From: Oscillospiraceae bacterium
GTDB taxonomy: Bacteria; Bacillota_A; Clostridia; Oscillospirales; Oscillospiraceae
Assembly: GCA_017381835.1 (NCBI GenBank)
Contig: JAFOBK010000111.1
Coordinates: forward strand, 1 to 17,604
DNA length: 17,604 bases
Direction: 5' to 3'
Below are positions 1-7,739 of this stretch, piece after piece. Each line of letters begins with the position of its first letter. The first letter of the stretch is position 1. A program made the translations under genes and the position numbers. Under the pieces are notes generated by a model, which saw only the letters and a program-made list of their open reading frames with translations, made no database searches and was not told where the DNA came from.

Positions 1-30
1 AAAACCATGACCGCGCATGGCTTCCTTCTG

Positions 31-385
31 AAAAAAGAAAACCAGGGTCTTGAAAATCAAGATCCTGGCTTCAGGTAGATAAGCAATATTTTAGGACTTG
101 CGATGATGGCAATGTCTTTGTAAACAACGAATTGCGGGGACACAATACAACTTGTCAGAGGGTATACTACCCCTAAGAACCGATATCGTTATAGGGTACC
201 AAAGGTCTAGCCTTGGCATAGAAAAATTGCAGGCTTCAAGGTTCGTTCCTGCCCCTGGATTTATCAGCGGCGTTTCCGTGAATCTGTTGCGCGTAGAATA
301 ATGATGCGGCAATTTGCTTTCGAACGGAAGTATCATTCCTTGTCTGCTTATAAGATTGTGTGACCTCAGAGATCACTTATATTTT
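31..385 (-). ncRNA. Candidate structured ncRNA, copy 1
   Basis: On the minus strand the conserved blocks end in a hairpin (58-68 pairing with 42-52, one mismatch) followed by a U-rich tract (complement of 31-41), an intrinsic terminator. The 5' end is placed near 385 because an AT-rich, -10-like TATAAG lies around 377-382 on the minus strand; no strong -35 is visible. The conserved-block, variable-loop pattern seen against copy 2 is typical of a folded RNA. It does not match what I remember of tmRNA, RNase P, 6S or SRP RNA, so I leave the family open. Strand is inferred mainly from the terminator. Confidence 0.5.
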
Positions 386-439
386 AAAGCATGCAAAGGA
401 AAAACGCACTGACCATATGGAAATAAACAAGGAAAAATC

Positions 440-454
440 TTGCCAATTTGGCAA
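440..454. promoter_or_regulatory. Palindrome TTGCCAATTTGGCAA upstream of ncRNA copy 1
   Basis: A 7-bp inverted repeat around one central base is kept exactly in copy 2 (8179-8193). It sits upstream of the presumed minus-strand RNA start, where a protein-binding operator or upstream activator site would be. Its conservation at the very end of the repeat is seen; its function is inferred. Confidence 0.45.
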
Positions 455-586
455 ATGATGTGATGCGAAAAATAATGTTAGGAATTGCTGCTTTTGAGAA
501 ATGGCGTTTTTATTTTGTGCGATGGAGCGGATACAGTTGTGCTGTCGAAATCTGGAAGATTGTGGTTAAAAATAATACTTGCATTC

Positions 587-618
587 CTTCTAATAATTAC
601 TATAATAATTATTAGAAG
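587..618. repeat. AT-rich perfect 13-bp inverted repeat
   Basis: CTTCTAATAATTA at 587-599 is perfectly complementary to 606-618, with a 6-base loop. It lies 23 bases before the ribosome binding site of the AlbA_2 gene and has no T-tract, so it is unlikely to be a terminator. It may fold in that gene's leader or act as a binding site. The rest of 457-640 holds nothing I can identify: the weak reading frame there ends in a run of Ile/Arg codons generated by this repeat. Confidence 0.5.
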
Positions 619-654
619 AATTATTAGGAGATTATTAGCAACGGAGGTATCTCT

Positions 655-1974
655 ATGCGTTTGGAAAACAAGACACCAGAATTTAAGAGAGAGTACACGG
701 ATGATTTGAAATATGCCGTGGTAGCGTTTGCAAATACGGACGGCGGTAAGGTCTACATCGGTATCAATGATGACGGTAGTGTCCAGGGTGTTAAGGATAC
801 CGACGGGACTATGCTGCGGATCACCAATATGATCCGGGATGTGGTTTGTCCGGATGTTACCATGTTTACCGAATGTGCTGTTGAGGAAATTGATGGCCAG
901 CCGGTAATCGTTGTGAATGTACAGCGGGGTACGGCTAGACCCTACTACCTGTCTGGCAAGGGCGTTCGCCCGGAAGGTGTGTACATCCGCCAGGGCGCAT
1001 CCTCTGTACCCGCTTCGGAAACCGTTATTCTTAACATGATCAAGGAGACCAGTGGTGATTGCTATGAAGATGCCCGGTCTATCAATCAGCAGCTGACTTT
1101 CGAAAAGGCAGACGCATTCTTTGCCGGTCGAAAGGTATCTTTTGGCGATCAGCAGAAGCGCACCCTCAATATCATTGGTGCCGACGGCACTTATACCAAC
1201 CTGGGCATGCTGCTGTCTGATCAGTGCGTCCATACCATTAAGCTGGCTGTGTTCGAGGGCAGCAAAAAGACGGTGTTCCGGGATCGCAAGGAACTGACCG
1301 GTTCTCTACTGACCCAGCTGGAGAATGCATATTCCTACATTGATCAATTCAACCGTACCCGCGCAGAATTTGAAGGCCTGGATCGTATTGACAAGCGGGA
1401 TTATCCAGCAGAGGCTCTGCGCGAAGCGTTGCTGAATGCTATTACTCATCGTGATTATAGCTTTAGTGATTCTACACTGATTAGCATCTTTGATGACCGC
1501 ATTGAGTTTGTGACCATCGGTGGTTTGGTGCGCGGCTTGTCCTTTAACGATATTATGCTGGGTGTGTCTGCGCTTCGGAATCAGAAACTGGCCAATGTGT
1601 TCTACCGTCTGCATTTAATTGAGGCGTATGGCACCGGTATTTTGAAGATCAATGAAAGCTATTCCGATTGTGATGTAAAGCCTCAGTTTGAGGTTACCGA
1701 TAATGCATTCAAGATTACTCTGCCTAACATTAATTATGCTGGTGAGCGCAAGGAACTGCCTACCGCACCGGTTAGAATCGGCAGAAAATCTGACCGCAAG
1801 GAAATTGTGCTTCAGCTGGCTGAAAAGCAAGGCTCCATCACCCGCAAAGAAGTGGAAGCGGAATTGCGTATATCCCAAGCGTCTGCAATTCTCCTTCTTC
1901 GGGAAATGGTAGAGTCCGGCTTGTTGATTAAAGAGGGTACTGGCAACCGGTGTAAGTACCGGGTTGCGGAATAA
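655..1974 (+). CDS. AlbA_2/Schlafen-type ATP-binding transcriptional regulator
   Basis: A 439-residue protein with three parts. Residues about 7-125 match the AlbA_2 (Schlafen-type) nucleic-acid-binding domain: E9-F-K-R-E-Y, then AFANTDGG 24-31, then YIGINDDG 34-41. Residues about 248-357 look like the GHKL/HATPase_c_4 domain of this family, with E257, N261, HRD 265-267 and EAYGTGI 323-329. Residues about 380-437 form a winged helix-turn-helix. The start is ATG 655, with GGAGG at 643-647. The stop lies 28 bases before hsdM, so the two are probably one operon. Such proteins are often found beside restriction or toxin genes and are thought to be regulators; that role is inferred here. The gene appears intact although its partner is broken. 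Confidence 0.88.
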   Translation: MRLENKTPEFKREYTDDLKYAVVAFANTDGGKVYIGINDDGSVQGVKDTDGTMLRITNMIRDVVCPDVTMFTECAVEEIDGQPVIVVNVQRGTARPYYLSGKGVRPEGVYIRQGASSVPASETVILNMIKETSGDCYEDARSINQQLTFEKADAFFAGRKVSFGDQQKRTLNIIGADGTYTNLGMLLSDQCVHTIKLAVFEGSKKTVFRDRKELTGSLLTQLENAYSYIDQFNRTRAEFEGLDRIDKRDYPAEALREALLNAITHRDYSFSDSTLISIFDDRIEFVTIGGLVRGLSFNDIMLGVSALRNQKLANVFYRLHLIEAYGTGILKINESYSDCDVKPQFEVTDNAFKITLPNINYAGERKELPTAPVRIGRKSDRKEIVLQLAEKQGSITRKEVEAELRISQASAILLLREMVESGLLIKEGTGNRCKYRVAE

Positions 1975-2002
1975 CGAGTTGCCGATATAAGAGGATAGAG
2001 AT

Positions 2003-2572
2003 ATGATTAACATTAGAAAACTGGAAGCTGAGCTTTGGGAGTCCGCGGATCTCCTGCGTCAGGGTTCCAAGCTGACTTCCAATCAATACTGTATGCCCGT
2101 GCTGGGCTTGATTTTCCTGCGCTATGCCTTTGGTCGCTTTAAGTTGGTGGAGGCAGAAATTCTGAAGGATCGTCCTGTTCGTCGGGGCAGAGTACTGCCT
2201 GTGGAGGCCAGTGACTTTGCGGAGAAGAGCGCATTGTATCTGCCTCCTGAAGCCAGGTATGACTACCTTGTGAATCTGCCTGAAAGCGCAGATATCGGCA
2301 AAGCTGTGAACCGCGCTATGGAACTGATCGAAGAGCAGAGTGAGCAGCTGGTTGGTGTCCTGCCTAAGGACTATACCATGTTCACCGATGAGATCCTTTC
2401 TGAGCTGCTGCGTATTTTCAACAACAGCGCACTGGATGAGGTGGGCGGCGATATCCTGGGCCGGATCTACGAGTACTTCCTCAATAAATTTGCTAAGAAC
2501 ATCGCTTCTGACGATGGTGTGTTCTTCACACCCAAATCTCTGGTCAACCAAATGCTTTTTTACAATCTCTAG
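2003..2572 (+). pseudogene. hsdM: Truncated type I restriction-modification methyltransferase subunit (HsdM)
   Basis: The first about 180 residues are the helical N-terminal domain of HsdM (LWESADLLRQ near residue 11, then YCMPVLGLIFLRYA), ending at the entry to the methyltransferase domain (GVFFTPKSLVN). The complete protein would normally be around 500 residues or more and contain the SAM site and the NPPF/NPPY catalytic motif, which are absent. The break falls at about 2549, exactly where IS3-family sequence starts on the minus strand, and the last 7-8 codons before the stop are read from the insertion sequence. No hsdS or hsdR follows. ATG 2003 is preceded by a GAGG-type site at about 1990-1994. 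It cannot methylate DNA as it stands. Confidence 0.88.
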
Positions 2573-2700
2573 TTTTTGAGATGGTGTCCATAGCCGCTTC
2601 TTTTGTCCCTTTCTCATTATTTCACCTCCTATGTCTATATTTTAGCATAAAGAAAAGGTAGACAACATGGTGTTTTCCATGTGTCTACCTTTATCTTACA
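2550..2700 (-). mobile_element. IS3-family fragment: upstream end with start of OrfA
   Basis: Read on the minus strand from 2700, this begins with an IS end, TGTAAGATAAAGGTAGACAC, then a promoter-like region (TGCTAAAAT), AGGAGG, and an ATG at 2617. The first about 22 codons (MRKGQKKRLWTPSQKLEIVK) look like the helix-turn-helix OrfA of IS3-family elements. The frame runs into hsdM at about 2550, so only the terminal 150 bp remain. A near-perfect hairpin (2657-2690) lies inside the end. The end matches the one at 6758 at 15 of 20 positions, so both belong to the same or closely related elements. Confidence 0.8.
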
Positions 2701-2801
2701 GCTTTATCCGCTTTTTGCGGACAGTGTGTTTGCTTTTTGGGTACTTACTACAAATCTTTTTCGTGTGGATTGCTTTTTTAAGGATATTTGCTGAATTTTA
2801 A

Positions 2802-2830
2802 TTGACTGGCAAAGAAAAATTTGCTAGAAT
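2802..2830 (+). promoter_or_regulatory. Sigma-A promoter of the nhaC-iadA operon
   Basis: TTGACT at 2802-2807 and TAGAAT at 2825-2830 are separated by exactly 17 bases. It lies outside the IS end (2700), so the operon brings its own promoter. Just downstream are an imperfect inverted repeat (GTACACAT 2837-2844 with ATGTATAC 2858-2865) and a perfect palindrome at 2871-2888. Confidence 0.75.
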
Positions 2831-2870
2831 GAATGCGTACACATGAAATACAGATGAATGTATACAGGAG

Positions 2871-2888
2871 AATGGCATTTATGCCATT
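2871..2888 (+). promoter_or_regulatory. Palindrome in the nhaC leader
   Basis: AATGGCAT, TT, ATGCCATT form a perfect 8-bp hairpin 10 bases before the AGGAGGG ribosome binding site of nhaC (2899-2905). It could be an operator or an mRNA fold affecting translation. Between the IS end and this point there is also a short hairpin at about 2706-2720 (CCGC/GCGG), without a T-tract. Confidence 0.45.
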
Positions 2889-2911
2889 GAATCAATTTAG
2901 GAGGGATATTT

Positions 2912-4363
2912 GTGAGTAAGAAAGAAAAGAAAGTAAAGCAGCCCCGCGCAAAGCGCATGCCGACTATTCTGGAAGCGCTGATTCCCGTGGTGGCTATGCT
3001 GTTGGTCCTGTTCATCGGTAAGGGTGTCCTGGGCTTCAGCACCGAGCCCCTGCTGATCATCGTTGCCTGTGTTGCCGCCTTTATCGCATGGCGCGTTGGC
3101 TGCACTTGGGACGATATGCTGGATGAAATTTCCCAGAAGATCGCCAAGGGTATGCCCGCCATTCTGATCCTGATCACCGTTGGTGCCATGGTCGGTACCT
3201 GGATGGCTTCCGGCACCATCCCCATGATGATCTACTACGGCGTTCAGATCGTCAGCCCCAAGTGGCTGCTGGTCACCGCATTCCTGATCACCTGCTTGGT
3301 CTCCGTTGCCACCGGTACTTCCTGGGGCTCCGTTGCCACCATGGGTGTTGCTCTGATGGGCATCGCCTCCGCTCTGGGTGTGAATCCCGCCGCTACCGCC
3401 GGTGCCGTTATCGCCGGTTCCTACTTCGGCGACAAGATCTCCCCCTTGTCCGATACCACCAACCTGGCTCCTCTGGCTGCCGGCAGCAACCTGTATGAGC
3501 ACATCGGTCACATGTTCTGGACCACTGTCCCCGCCACCATCGTTTCTCTGGTCGTCTATGCCATTGTTGGTCTGAATGCCAACACCGCCGCTGGCGCTAC
3601 CTCCGAAGCTGTTACCAACATGATGGCTCAGCTGGATCAGATGTATGATTGGAATATCCTGATCCTTCTGCCCGTGATCCTTGTTCTGGCTGGCTCTCTG
3701 CTGAAGCTGCCCACCATCCCCGTCATGATCCTCAGCACCGTCGTTGCCGGTGTGGAAGGCATCTTCATGCAGGGCATCTCCCTGGGCAATGTGCTGACCA
3801 GCACTGTTTCCGGCTTCAATGTTACCATGATCACCCGTCCCGGCTTCGATGCTGCCAATGCTGCGTTTGAAGTTACCAAGCTGCTGAACCGTGGCGGCAT
3901 GAACGGCATCATGAGCACCACTCTGCTGGTCTTCTGTGCCTTCTGCTTCGCCGGTATCATGAGCCGCGCAGGCTGCCTGGAAGTTGTTCTGAAGGCTATC
4001 CTGTCTGTTGCCAAGACCACCGGTTCCCTGATCCTGGCCACCGTTATCTCCTGCATTACCATGGCTCTGACCACCGGCAACTCCTACCTGTCCATCCTGA
4101 TTCCCGGTGAGATGTTCCGTGATGCTTACAAGGAGAGAGGCCTGCATCCCAAGAACCTGTCCCGTACCCTGGAAGATGCCGGTACCGTATTCGTTCCCCT
4201 GGTACCCTGGTCTGCCGCCGGTGCTTACATGGCCGCTACTCTGGGCGTCGAGACCCTGGATTACCTGCCCTGGGCTATCCTGTGCTACATCGGTTTCATC
4301 TTCGCCATCATCTATGGCTACACCGGCATCGGCATTGCCAAGCTGCCCAAGGAAGAAGCTTAA
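2912..4363 (+). CDS. nhaC: NhaC-family Na+/H+ antiporter (or related exchanger)
   Basis: A 483-residue polytopic membrane protein with a basic cytoplasmic start and about a dozen hydrophobic segments. Family hallmarks are TGTSWGSVATMG near residues 134-145 and AGSYFGDKISPLSDTTNL near 168-185, which resemble the conserved ion-binding loop of NhaC/MleN-type exchangers. The start is GTG 2912, with AGGAGGG six bases upstream; no better ATG lies near. The length is normal. It is first in an operon with two isoaspartyl-dipeptidase-like genes (6-base and 23-base gaps). Members of this family exchange Na+ for H+, and some exchange organic acids, so it could import a dipeptide or remove its product; that is inference. 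GC-rich codon use contrasts with the AT-rich flanks. Confidence 0.88.
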   Translation: MSKKEKKVKQPRAKRMPTILEALIPVVAMLLVLFIGKGVLGFSTEPLLIIVACVAAFIAWRVGCTWDDMLDEISQKIAKGMPAILILITVGAMVGTWMASGTIPMMIYYGVQIVSPKWLLVTAFLITCLVSVATGTSWGSVATMGVALMGIASALGVNPAATAGAVIAGSYFGDKISPLSDTTNLAPLAAGSNLYEHIGHMFWTTVPATIVSLVVYAIVGLNANTAAGATSEAVTNMMAQLDQMYDWNILILLPVILVLAGSLLKLPTIPVMILSTVVAGVEGIFMQGISLGNVLTSTVSGFNVTMITRPGFDAANAAFEVTKLLNRGGMNGIMSTTLLVFCAFCFAGIMSRAGCLEVVLKAILSVAKTTGSLILATVISCITMALTTGNSYLSILIPGEMFRDAYKERGLHPKNLSRTLEDAGTVFVPLVPWSAAGAYMAATLGVETLDYLPWAILCYIGFIFAIIYGYTGIGIAKLPKEEA

Positions 4364-4369
4364 TCTATT

Positions 4370-5542
4370 ATGCTGAACTGTCTGCTGATTCGGAACGCAG
4401 ACCTGTATGCCCCTGAGCACATGGGGCTGCAGGATGTTTTGATTGCAGGCGAACAAATTGCCCGGATCGATCCCAGTATCGATCCGGGCAGACTTGGATT
4501 ACCCCTTCGGGTGATCGATGCCTGCGGCCGGAAAGTGATCCCCGGCTATGTGGATCAACATGTGCATATTATTGGCGGCGGCGGAGAGTCTGGCCCCTAC
4601 AGCCGAACCCCGGAGGTTCAGCTGAGCAATGTTACCTGCGCCGGTGTTACCACACTGGTGGGCCTGCTGGGCACCGATGGCACCGGCCGCCATTTGGAAA
4701 GTGTACTGGCAAAGGCCAGAGCTCTGGAGCAGGAAGGTATCACAGCCTATATGCTGACAGGCTCCTATCAGGTCCCTGTCAACACCATGACTGGAGATGC
4801 CCGCCGAGATATCATTCTGATCGATAAAGTGCTGGGCATTGGCGAGGTGGCCCTTTCTGATCACCGTTCCTCCCAGCCCACAAAGGATGAGATGAAGCGC
4901 ATTGCCACCCAGGCCCGTTTGGGCGGTATGCTCTCAGGCAAGGCCGGCGTGCTGCAGCTGCATATGGGTTCGGGTAAATCCGGATTGTCCATGATCTTTG
5001 AGATTCTGGATGAAACCGAAGTGCCTGCCCGCCATTTTATTCCCACCCATGTGAACCGTTGCCCCAATCTGCTGCGGCAGGCGAAGGAATTGGCCCGCCG
5101 GGGTGGATATATGGATATTACCTCCGGTGTTCGCCTTTGTGACGGCTTTACCGGTGGTGTGGAACCCCATGAGGCCATTCGCCAGTGCTATGAAGAGGGC
5201 GTGCCCATGGACCATGTGACCATGAGCTCCGACGGCAACGGCGGCATGAGCGTTCCCCAGCCGGACGGCACAGTGAAGCTGCTGACTGCCCGGCTCCACT
5301 CTCTGCATGAGGAACTGCGCCAGGCTGTGCTGGATGGTGTTCCTTTGGAGGTTGCCGTTCCCGTTTGTACAAAGAATCCTGCCACCGCCAATGGACTTTG
5401 GCCAAAAAAGGGCTGCCTGCAGCCCGACAGCGATGCGGATCTGCTGATCCTGGACGAGTATCTGCGAATCGATACGGTCATTGCCCGGGGCCGTGTAATG
5501 GTGGAAAATGGTACCGTCGTTGTGAAGGGTACATTTGAATAA
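4370..5542 (+). CDS. Isoaspartyl dipeptidase-like amidohydrolase 1 (Lys-to-Glu metal site)
   Basis: A 390-residue amidohydrolase with strong similarity to E. coli IadA, which cleaves beta-aspartyl dipeptides formed by protein ageing. Metal-site residues visible by comparison are H64 and H66 (DQHVHIIGGGGESGP), H198 (LHMG), H227 (PTHVNR) and D288 (SSDGNG). The lysine that becomes carbamylated and bridges the two zinc ions in IadA (VK before AISDHRS) aligns with E159 here (GE before VALSDHRS), while the neighbouring paralogue keeps Lys. The C-terminus, ARGRVMVENGTVVVKGTFE, matches the family. ATG 4370 lies 6 bases after nhaC, with its ribosome binding site inside the end of that gene, suggesting coupling. 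Activity and substrate may differ from IadA. Confidence 0.88.
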   Translation: MLNCLLIRNADLYAPEHMGLQDVLIAGEQIARIDPSIDPGRLGLPLRVIDACGRKVIPGYVDQHVHIIGGGGESGPYSRTPEVQLSNVTCAGVTTLVGLLGTDGTGRHLESVLAKARALEQEGITAYMLTGSYQVPVNTMTGDARRDIILIDKVLGIGEVALSDHRSSQPTKDEMKRIATQARLGGMLSGKAGVLQLHMGSGKSGLSMIFEILDETEVPARHFIPTHVNRCPNLLRQAKELARRGGYMDITSGVRLCDGFTGGVEPHEAIRQCYEEGVPMDHVTMSSDGNGGMSVPQPDGTVKLLTARLHSLHEELRQAVLDGVPLEVAVPVCTKNPATANGLWPKKGCLQPDSDADLLILDEYLRIDTVIARGRVMVENGTVVVKGTFE

Positions 5543-5565
5543 AAATTCGACAGGAGAAACAGCGT

Positions 5566-6723
5566 ATGATTACATTGATTAAGAATGCTCAGGTTTACGC
5601 ACCCGCGCCTCTGGGCAAGAAAGATATTCTGATCGTTGGCGAAAAGATCTGCCGCATGGCCGACAAAATCGAAGGCTATGATGATCTGCCCGATGTCCAG
5701 GTCTATGACCTGGAAGGCAAGCGCCTGGTGCCAGGCTATATCGATATGCACGTGCACGTCACCGGCGGCGGTGGCGAGCAGGGCCCCACTTCCCGCGTTC
5801 CCGAATCTCAGCTCAGCGTGTTTGTTGTTAACGGCATTACCACTGTGGTGGGCATGCTGGGCACCGACGGTATCACCCGCAGCATTGAGAATCTGGTGGC
5901 CAAGGCCCGGGCGCTGACCGAGGAAGGCATCACCGCTTACTGCCTCACCAGTGCCTATGGCTATCCTCCCATTACCATGACCGGCAGCGTGGAAAAGGAT
6001 ATTATGATGATCCCACCCATGATCGGTGTCAAGGTGGCTGTTTCCGACCATCGCAGCTCCAACCCCACCGGCGAAGAGCTGATCCGCCTGGGTACCTCCG
6101 CACGCCGTGCCGGCCTGCTCAGCTGCAATCCCGGTCTGGTGACCATGCACATGGGCTCCGGTAAGGGCGGTCTGAACCCTGTGTTCTATGCGCTGGATAA
6201 TTCCGATATTCCTGCCAAGAACTTCCTGCCCACCCATATGCTCCGCTGCCCCGAACTGACTGAGCAGGGCATTGAATTGGTTCGCCGCGGCGGTTTCATT
6301 GATTGCACCGTTGGCTGCGACGATGTGGAGCTGGAAGTCAACGCCGATAAGCTGGCGGATGTGCTGAGCCGGGAGGGCGTTACCGCCGACCATGTTACCA
6401 TGTCCACCGATGCCTACGGCAGCCAGCCCCGCTTCGATGAGAAGGGCGAATGCATTGGCCTGACCTATGCCTCTCCCAAGTATCTGCACAAGACGGTGCA
6501 GGGCCTGGTCAAGCGTGGCCTGGCACTGGAAGAGGTGCTGAAGCTGGTCACCTCCACACCCGCCAACCTGCTGGGCAGAGTGGGGCAGAAGGGCTGCGTG
6601 GCCGAGGGTGCTGACGCTGACCTGCTGGTTCTGGATGAGAATCTGGAGATCGATGGCCTCTTTGCCAGAGGCAAGACCGCTCTGTGGCAGGGCAAGGTCC
6701 TGATGAAGGGCAAATTCGAATAA
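5566..6723 (+). CDS. Isoaspartyl dipeptidase-like amidohydrolase 2
   Basis: A 385-residue paralogue of the gene before it, in the same IadA branch of the amidohydrolases. It carries the complete metal set: H62 and H64 (MHVHVTGGGGEQGP), K156 (IGVK before VAVSDHRSS; expected to be carbamylated), H195 (MHMGSGK), H224 (PTHMLR) and D282 (MSTDAYGSQP). The loop around D282 has AYG where IadA and the first paralogue have GNG, which may alter the substrate pocket. ATG 5566 follows AGGAGA by about 9 bases. A GC-rich hairpin (GAGGGC/GCCCTC, 6737-6751) follows the stop without a T-tract, and the IS end begins 7 bases later, so the original terminator may have been lost. Confidence 0.88.
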   Translation: MITLIKNAQVYAPAPLGKKDILIVGEKICRMADKIEGYDDLPDVQVYDLEGKRLVPGYIDMHVHVTGGGGEQGPTSRVPESQLSVFVVNGITTVVGMLGTDGITRSIENLVAKARALTEEGITAYCLTSAYGYPPITMTGSVEKDIMMIPPMIGVKVAVSDHRSSNPTGEELIRLGTSARRAGLLSCNPGLVTMHMGSGKGGLNPVFYALDNSDIPAKNFLPTHMLRCPELTEQGIELVRRGGFIDCTVGCDDVELEVNADKLADVLSREGVTADHVTMSTDAYGSQPRFDEKGECIGLTYASPKYLHKTVQGLVKRGLALEEVLKLVTSTPANLLGRVGQKGCVAEGADADLLVLDENLEIDGLFARGKTALWQGKVLMKGKFE

Positions 6724-6757
6724 AACGATCAACCGGGAGGGCTCTGCCCTCTGCATC

Positions 6758-7320
6758 TGTCAAGGAAAAGTAGACACTTAAAAACCCCATAGTATTAGAA
6801 GCCCAGTTCGGTCTTGTACTGAACTGGGCTTTTATAGCCCAGAGCGGCCGCAGGCCGCCTGTTATTAAAGTAATACACATACTCATCCAGCAGCTTCGGA
6901 ACGTCCTCAGCAGTCTCCAGACCGAAGTCAAGGTATAGTTCTTCCTTAATCCAGCCGTTTAATGCTTCCATAATTGCATTATCTGTTGGAGTTCCCCCTT
7001 TCGACATGGAACGAAGTATGTTATAATGTTCATGAGCCTGGCAGAAGGCTTGTGAGGAGTAGACAGAACCCTGGTCGGTGTGGAAGACTACCTGGGGCGT
7101 CTGCTCCTCATTTTTCTTTCCTGCAAGTTTCTTTAATACTTCCAGGCAATGATAATATGGCTTATTGCTGCCGGTAATCGGTGTAGTCTGGTGGACAAGG
7201 ATCTCGTTGTTGAATGTATCGACGAGAAGTGTCCATTCCCAATTCTTTCCGTTGTTCTTGAACACAGTCATATCAGACACCACGATCTGGATTAGGTGAT
7301 TTCTGTGAAAACAATAGAAG
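6758..7320 (-). mobile_element. IS3-family fragment: downstream end with OrfB catalytic domain
   Basis: The end TGTCAAGGAAAAGTAGACAC at 6758-6777 is the partner of the end at 2700. The minus-strand coding part covers the C-terminal integrase core of OrfB. Upstream of about 7320 the similarity stops and OrfA plus the N-terminal half of OrfB are missing. Both IS pieces point the same way (minus), yet the one at 2700 is an upstream end and this is a downstream end. They therefore come from two element copies with the nhaC-iadA operon between them. Confidence 0.8.
6795..7283 (-). pseudogene. IS3-family transposase OrfB, C-terminal fragment
   Basis: About 162 residues of the rve-type integrase core remain, with the whole DD(35)E triad visible: D4 (VSDMTVF), D70 (HTDQGSVY) and E106 (DNAIMEAL). 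The tail YYFNNRRPAAALGYKSPVQY is typical of IS3 transposases. The frame can be followed upstream to about 7340, but the usual N-terminal helix-turn-helix part is absent and there is no proper start, so it is inactive. It stops 37 bases inside the IS end. Confidence 0.85.
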
Positions 7321-7377
7321 TAGTTGCCTCCAACGGGTGTTTGTTATTGCAAAGTAATGATCCCTTATTCAGCAGAA

Positions 7378-7659
7378 TCAAGCATCATCCTCGGATTCAG
7401 TAGTGTCCGCCGCTTTTTGAGCGGTTGTCTTTCCAGGCAGGTGGAACTTCGGAAGTGTCGGAAGTGCGATCTTCTCAATACCGCCGAGCTTCTTACGGTT
7501 CTTCTCAGATGTGTACTCCGCTTGTTCTTGCTTCAAACGCTCATACTCACCATTTGCATCTGCAATCTGAATGCCATCGCCATAAAAGCTGAACACCTCA
7601 TTGGCTTTGATAATCAGTGCAGATACATACTCAACTCCGGGTGTTGTGATCTCATTCAA
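7378..7659 (-). pseudogene. C-terminal fragment of an unrecognised protein
   Basis: An open frame of about 95 codons with no ATG and no ribosome binding site; the only early start candidate is TTG 7659. It reads as a helical, charged C-terminal part (YERLKQEQAEYTSEKNRKK) followed by a Pro/Lys stretch and an acidic tail (TTESEDDA). I do not recognise the family. It lies between the broken IS3 fragment and ncRNA copy 2, and its N-terminal part is missing exactly where the repeat approaches, so I take it as debris left by the same rearrangements. The region 7320-7377 holds nothing identifiable. Confidence 0.4.
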
Positions 7660-7739
7660 AACAGTATAAAGCTTCTCTTATTTGTTTGCTTTTTTCTCTG
7701 CTTTTTCGCAAAACCATGACCGTGCATGGTTTCATTCTG

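Larger units (their letters stand above)
1..456 (-). repeat. Copy 1 of a long diverged direct repeat (ncRNA locus)
   Basis: This stretch aligns end to end with 7710-8195 in the same orientation. By eye the first 60 bases are about 90% identical, and blocks near 101-120, 151-164, 231-257, 264-289 and 334-415 are nearly identical. The parts between, around 75-150 and 165-225, differ in sequence and length. No reading frame is shared by the two copies, so the conserved blocks are not explained by coding. The repeat may extend left of the window. The right edge lies just past the palindrome at 440-454. Confidence 0.85.

Noticed and set aside
91..336. 81-codon minus-strand frame inside ncRNA copy 1
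   Set aside because: The frame is not kept in copy 2, while the nucleotide blocks are; no ribosome binding site.
485..709. Short plus-strand frame with an Ile-rich, membrane-like stretch before the AlbA_2 gene
   Set aside because: It starts at TTG without a ribosome binding site, overlaps the AlbA_2 gene by 55 bases, and its hydrophobic run is encoded by the AT-rich inverted repeat.
2897..4456. Long minus-strand open frame opposite nhaC
   Set aside because: A Gly/Gln/His-rich shadow produced by GC-biased codons of nhaC; the plus-strand product is a clear family member. Similar shadows lie opposite both amidohydrolase genes.
6737..6751. Terminator of the nhaC-iadA operon
   Set aside because: The GAGGGC/GCCCTC stem has no T-tract after it, so it is not called as a working terminator.
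2550..7320. One IS3 element simply interrupted by the nhaC operon
   Set aside because: On the minus strand the OrfB part would have to lie to the left of the OrfA part; the observed order is the opposite.
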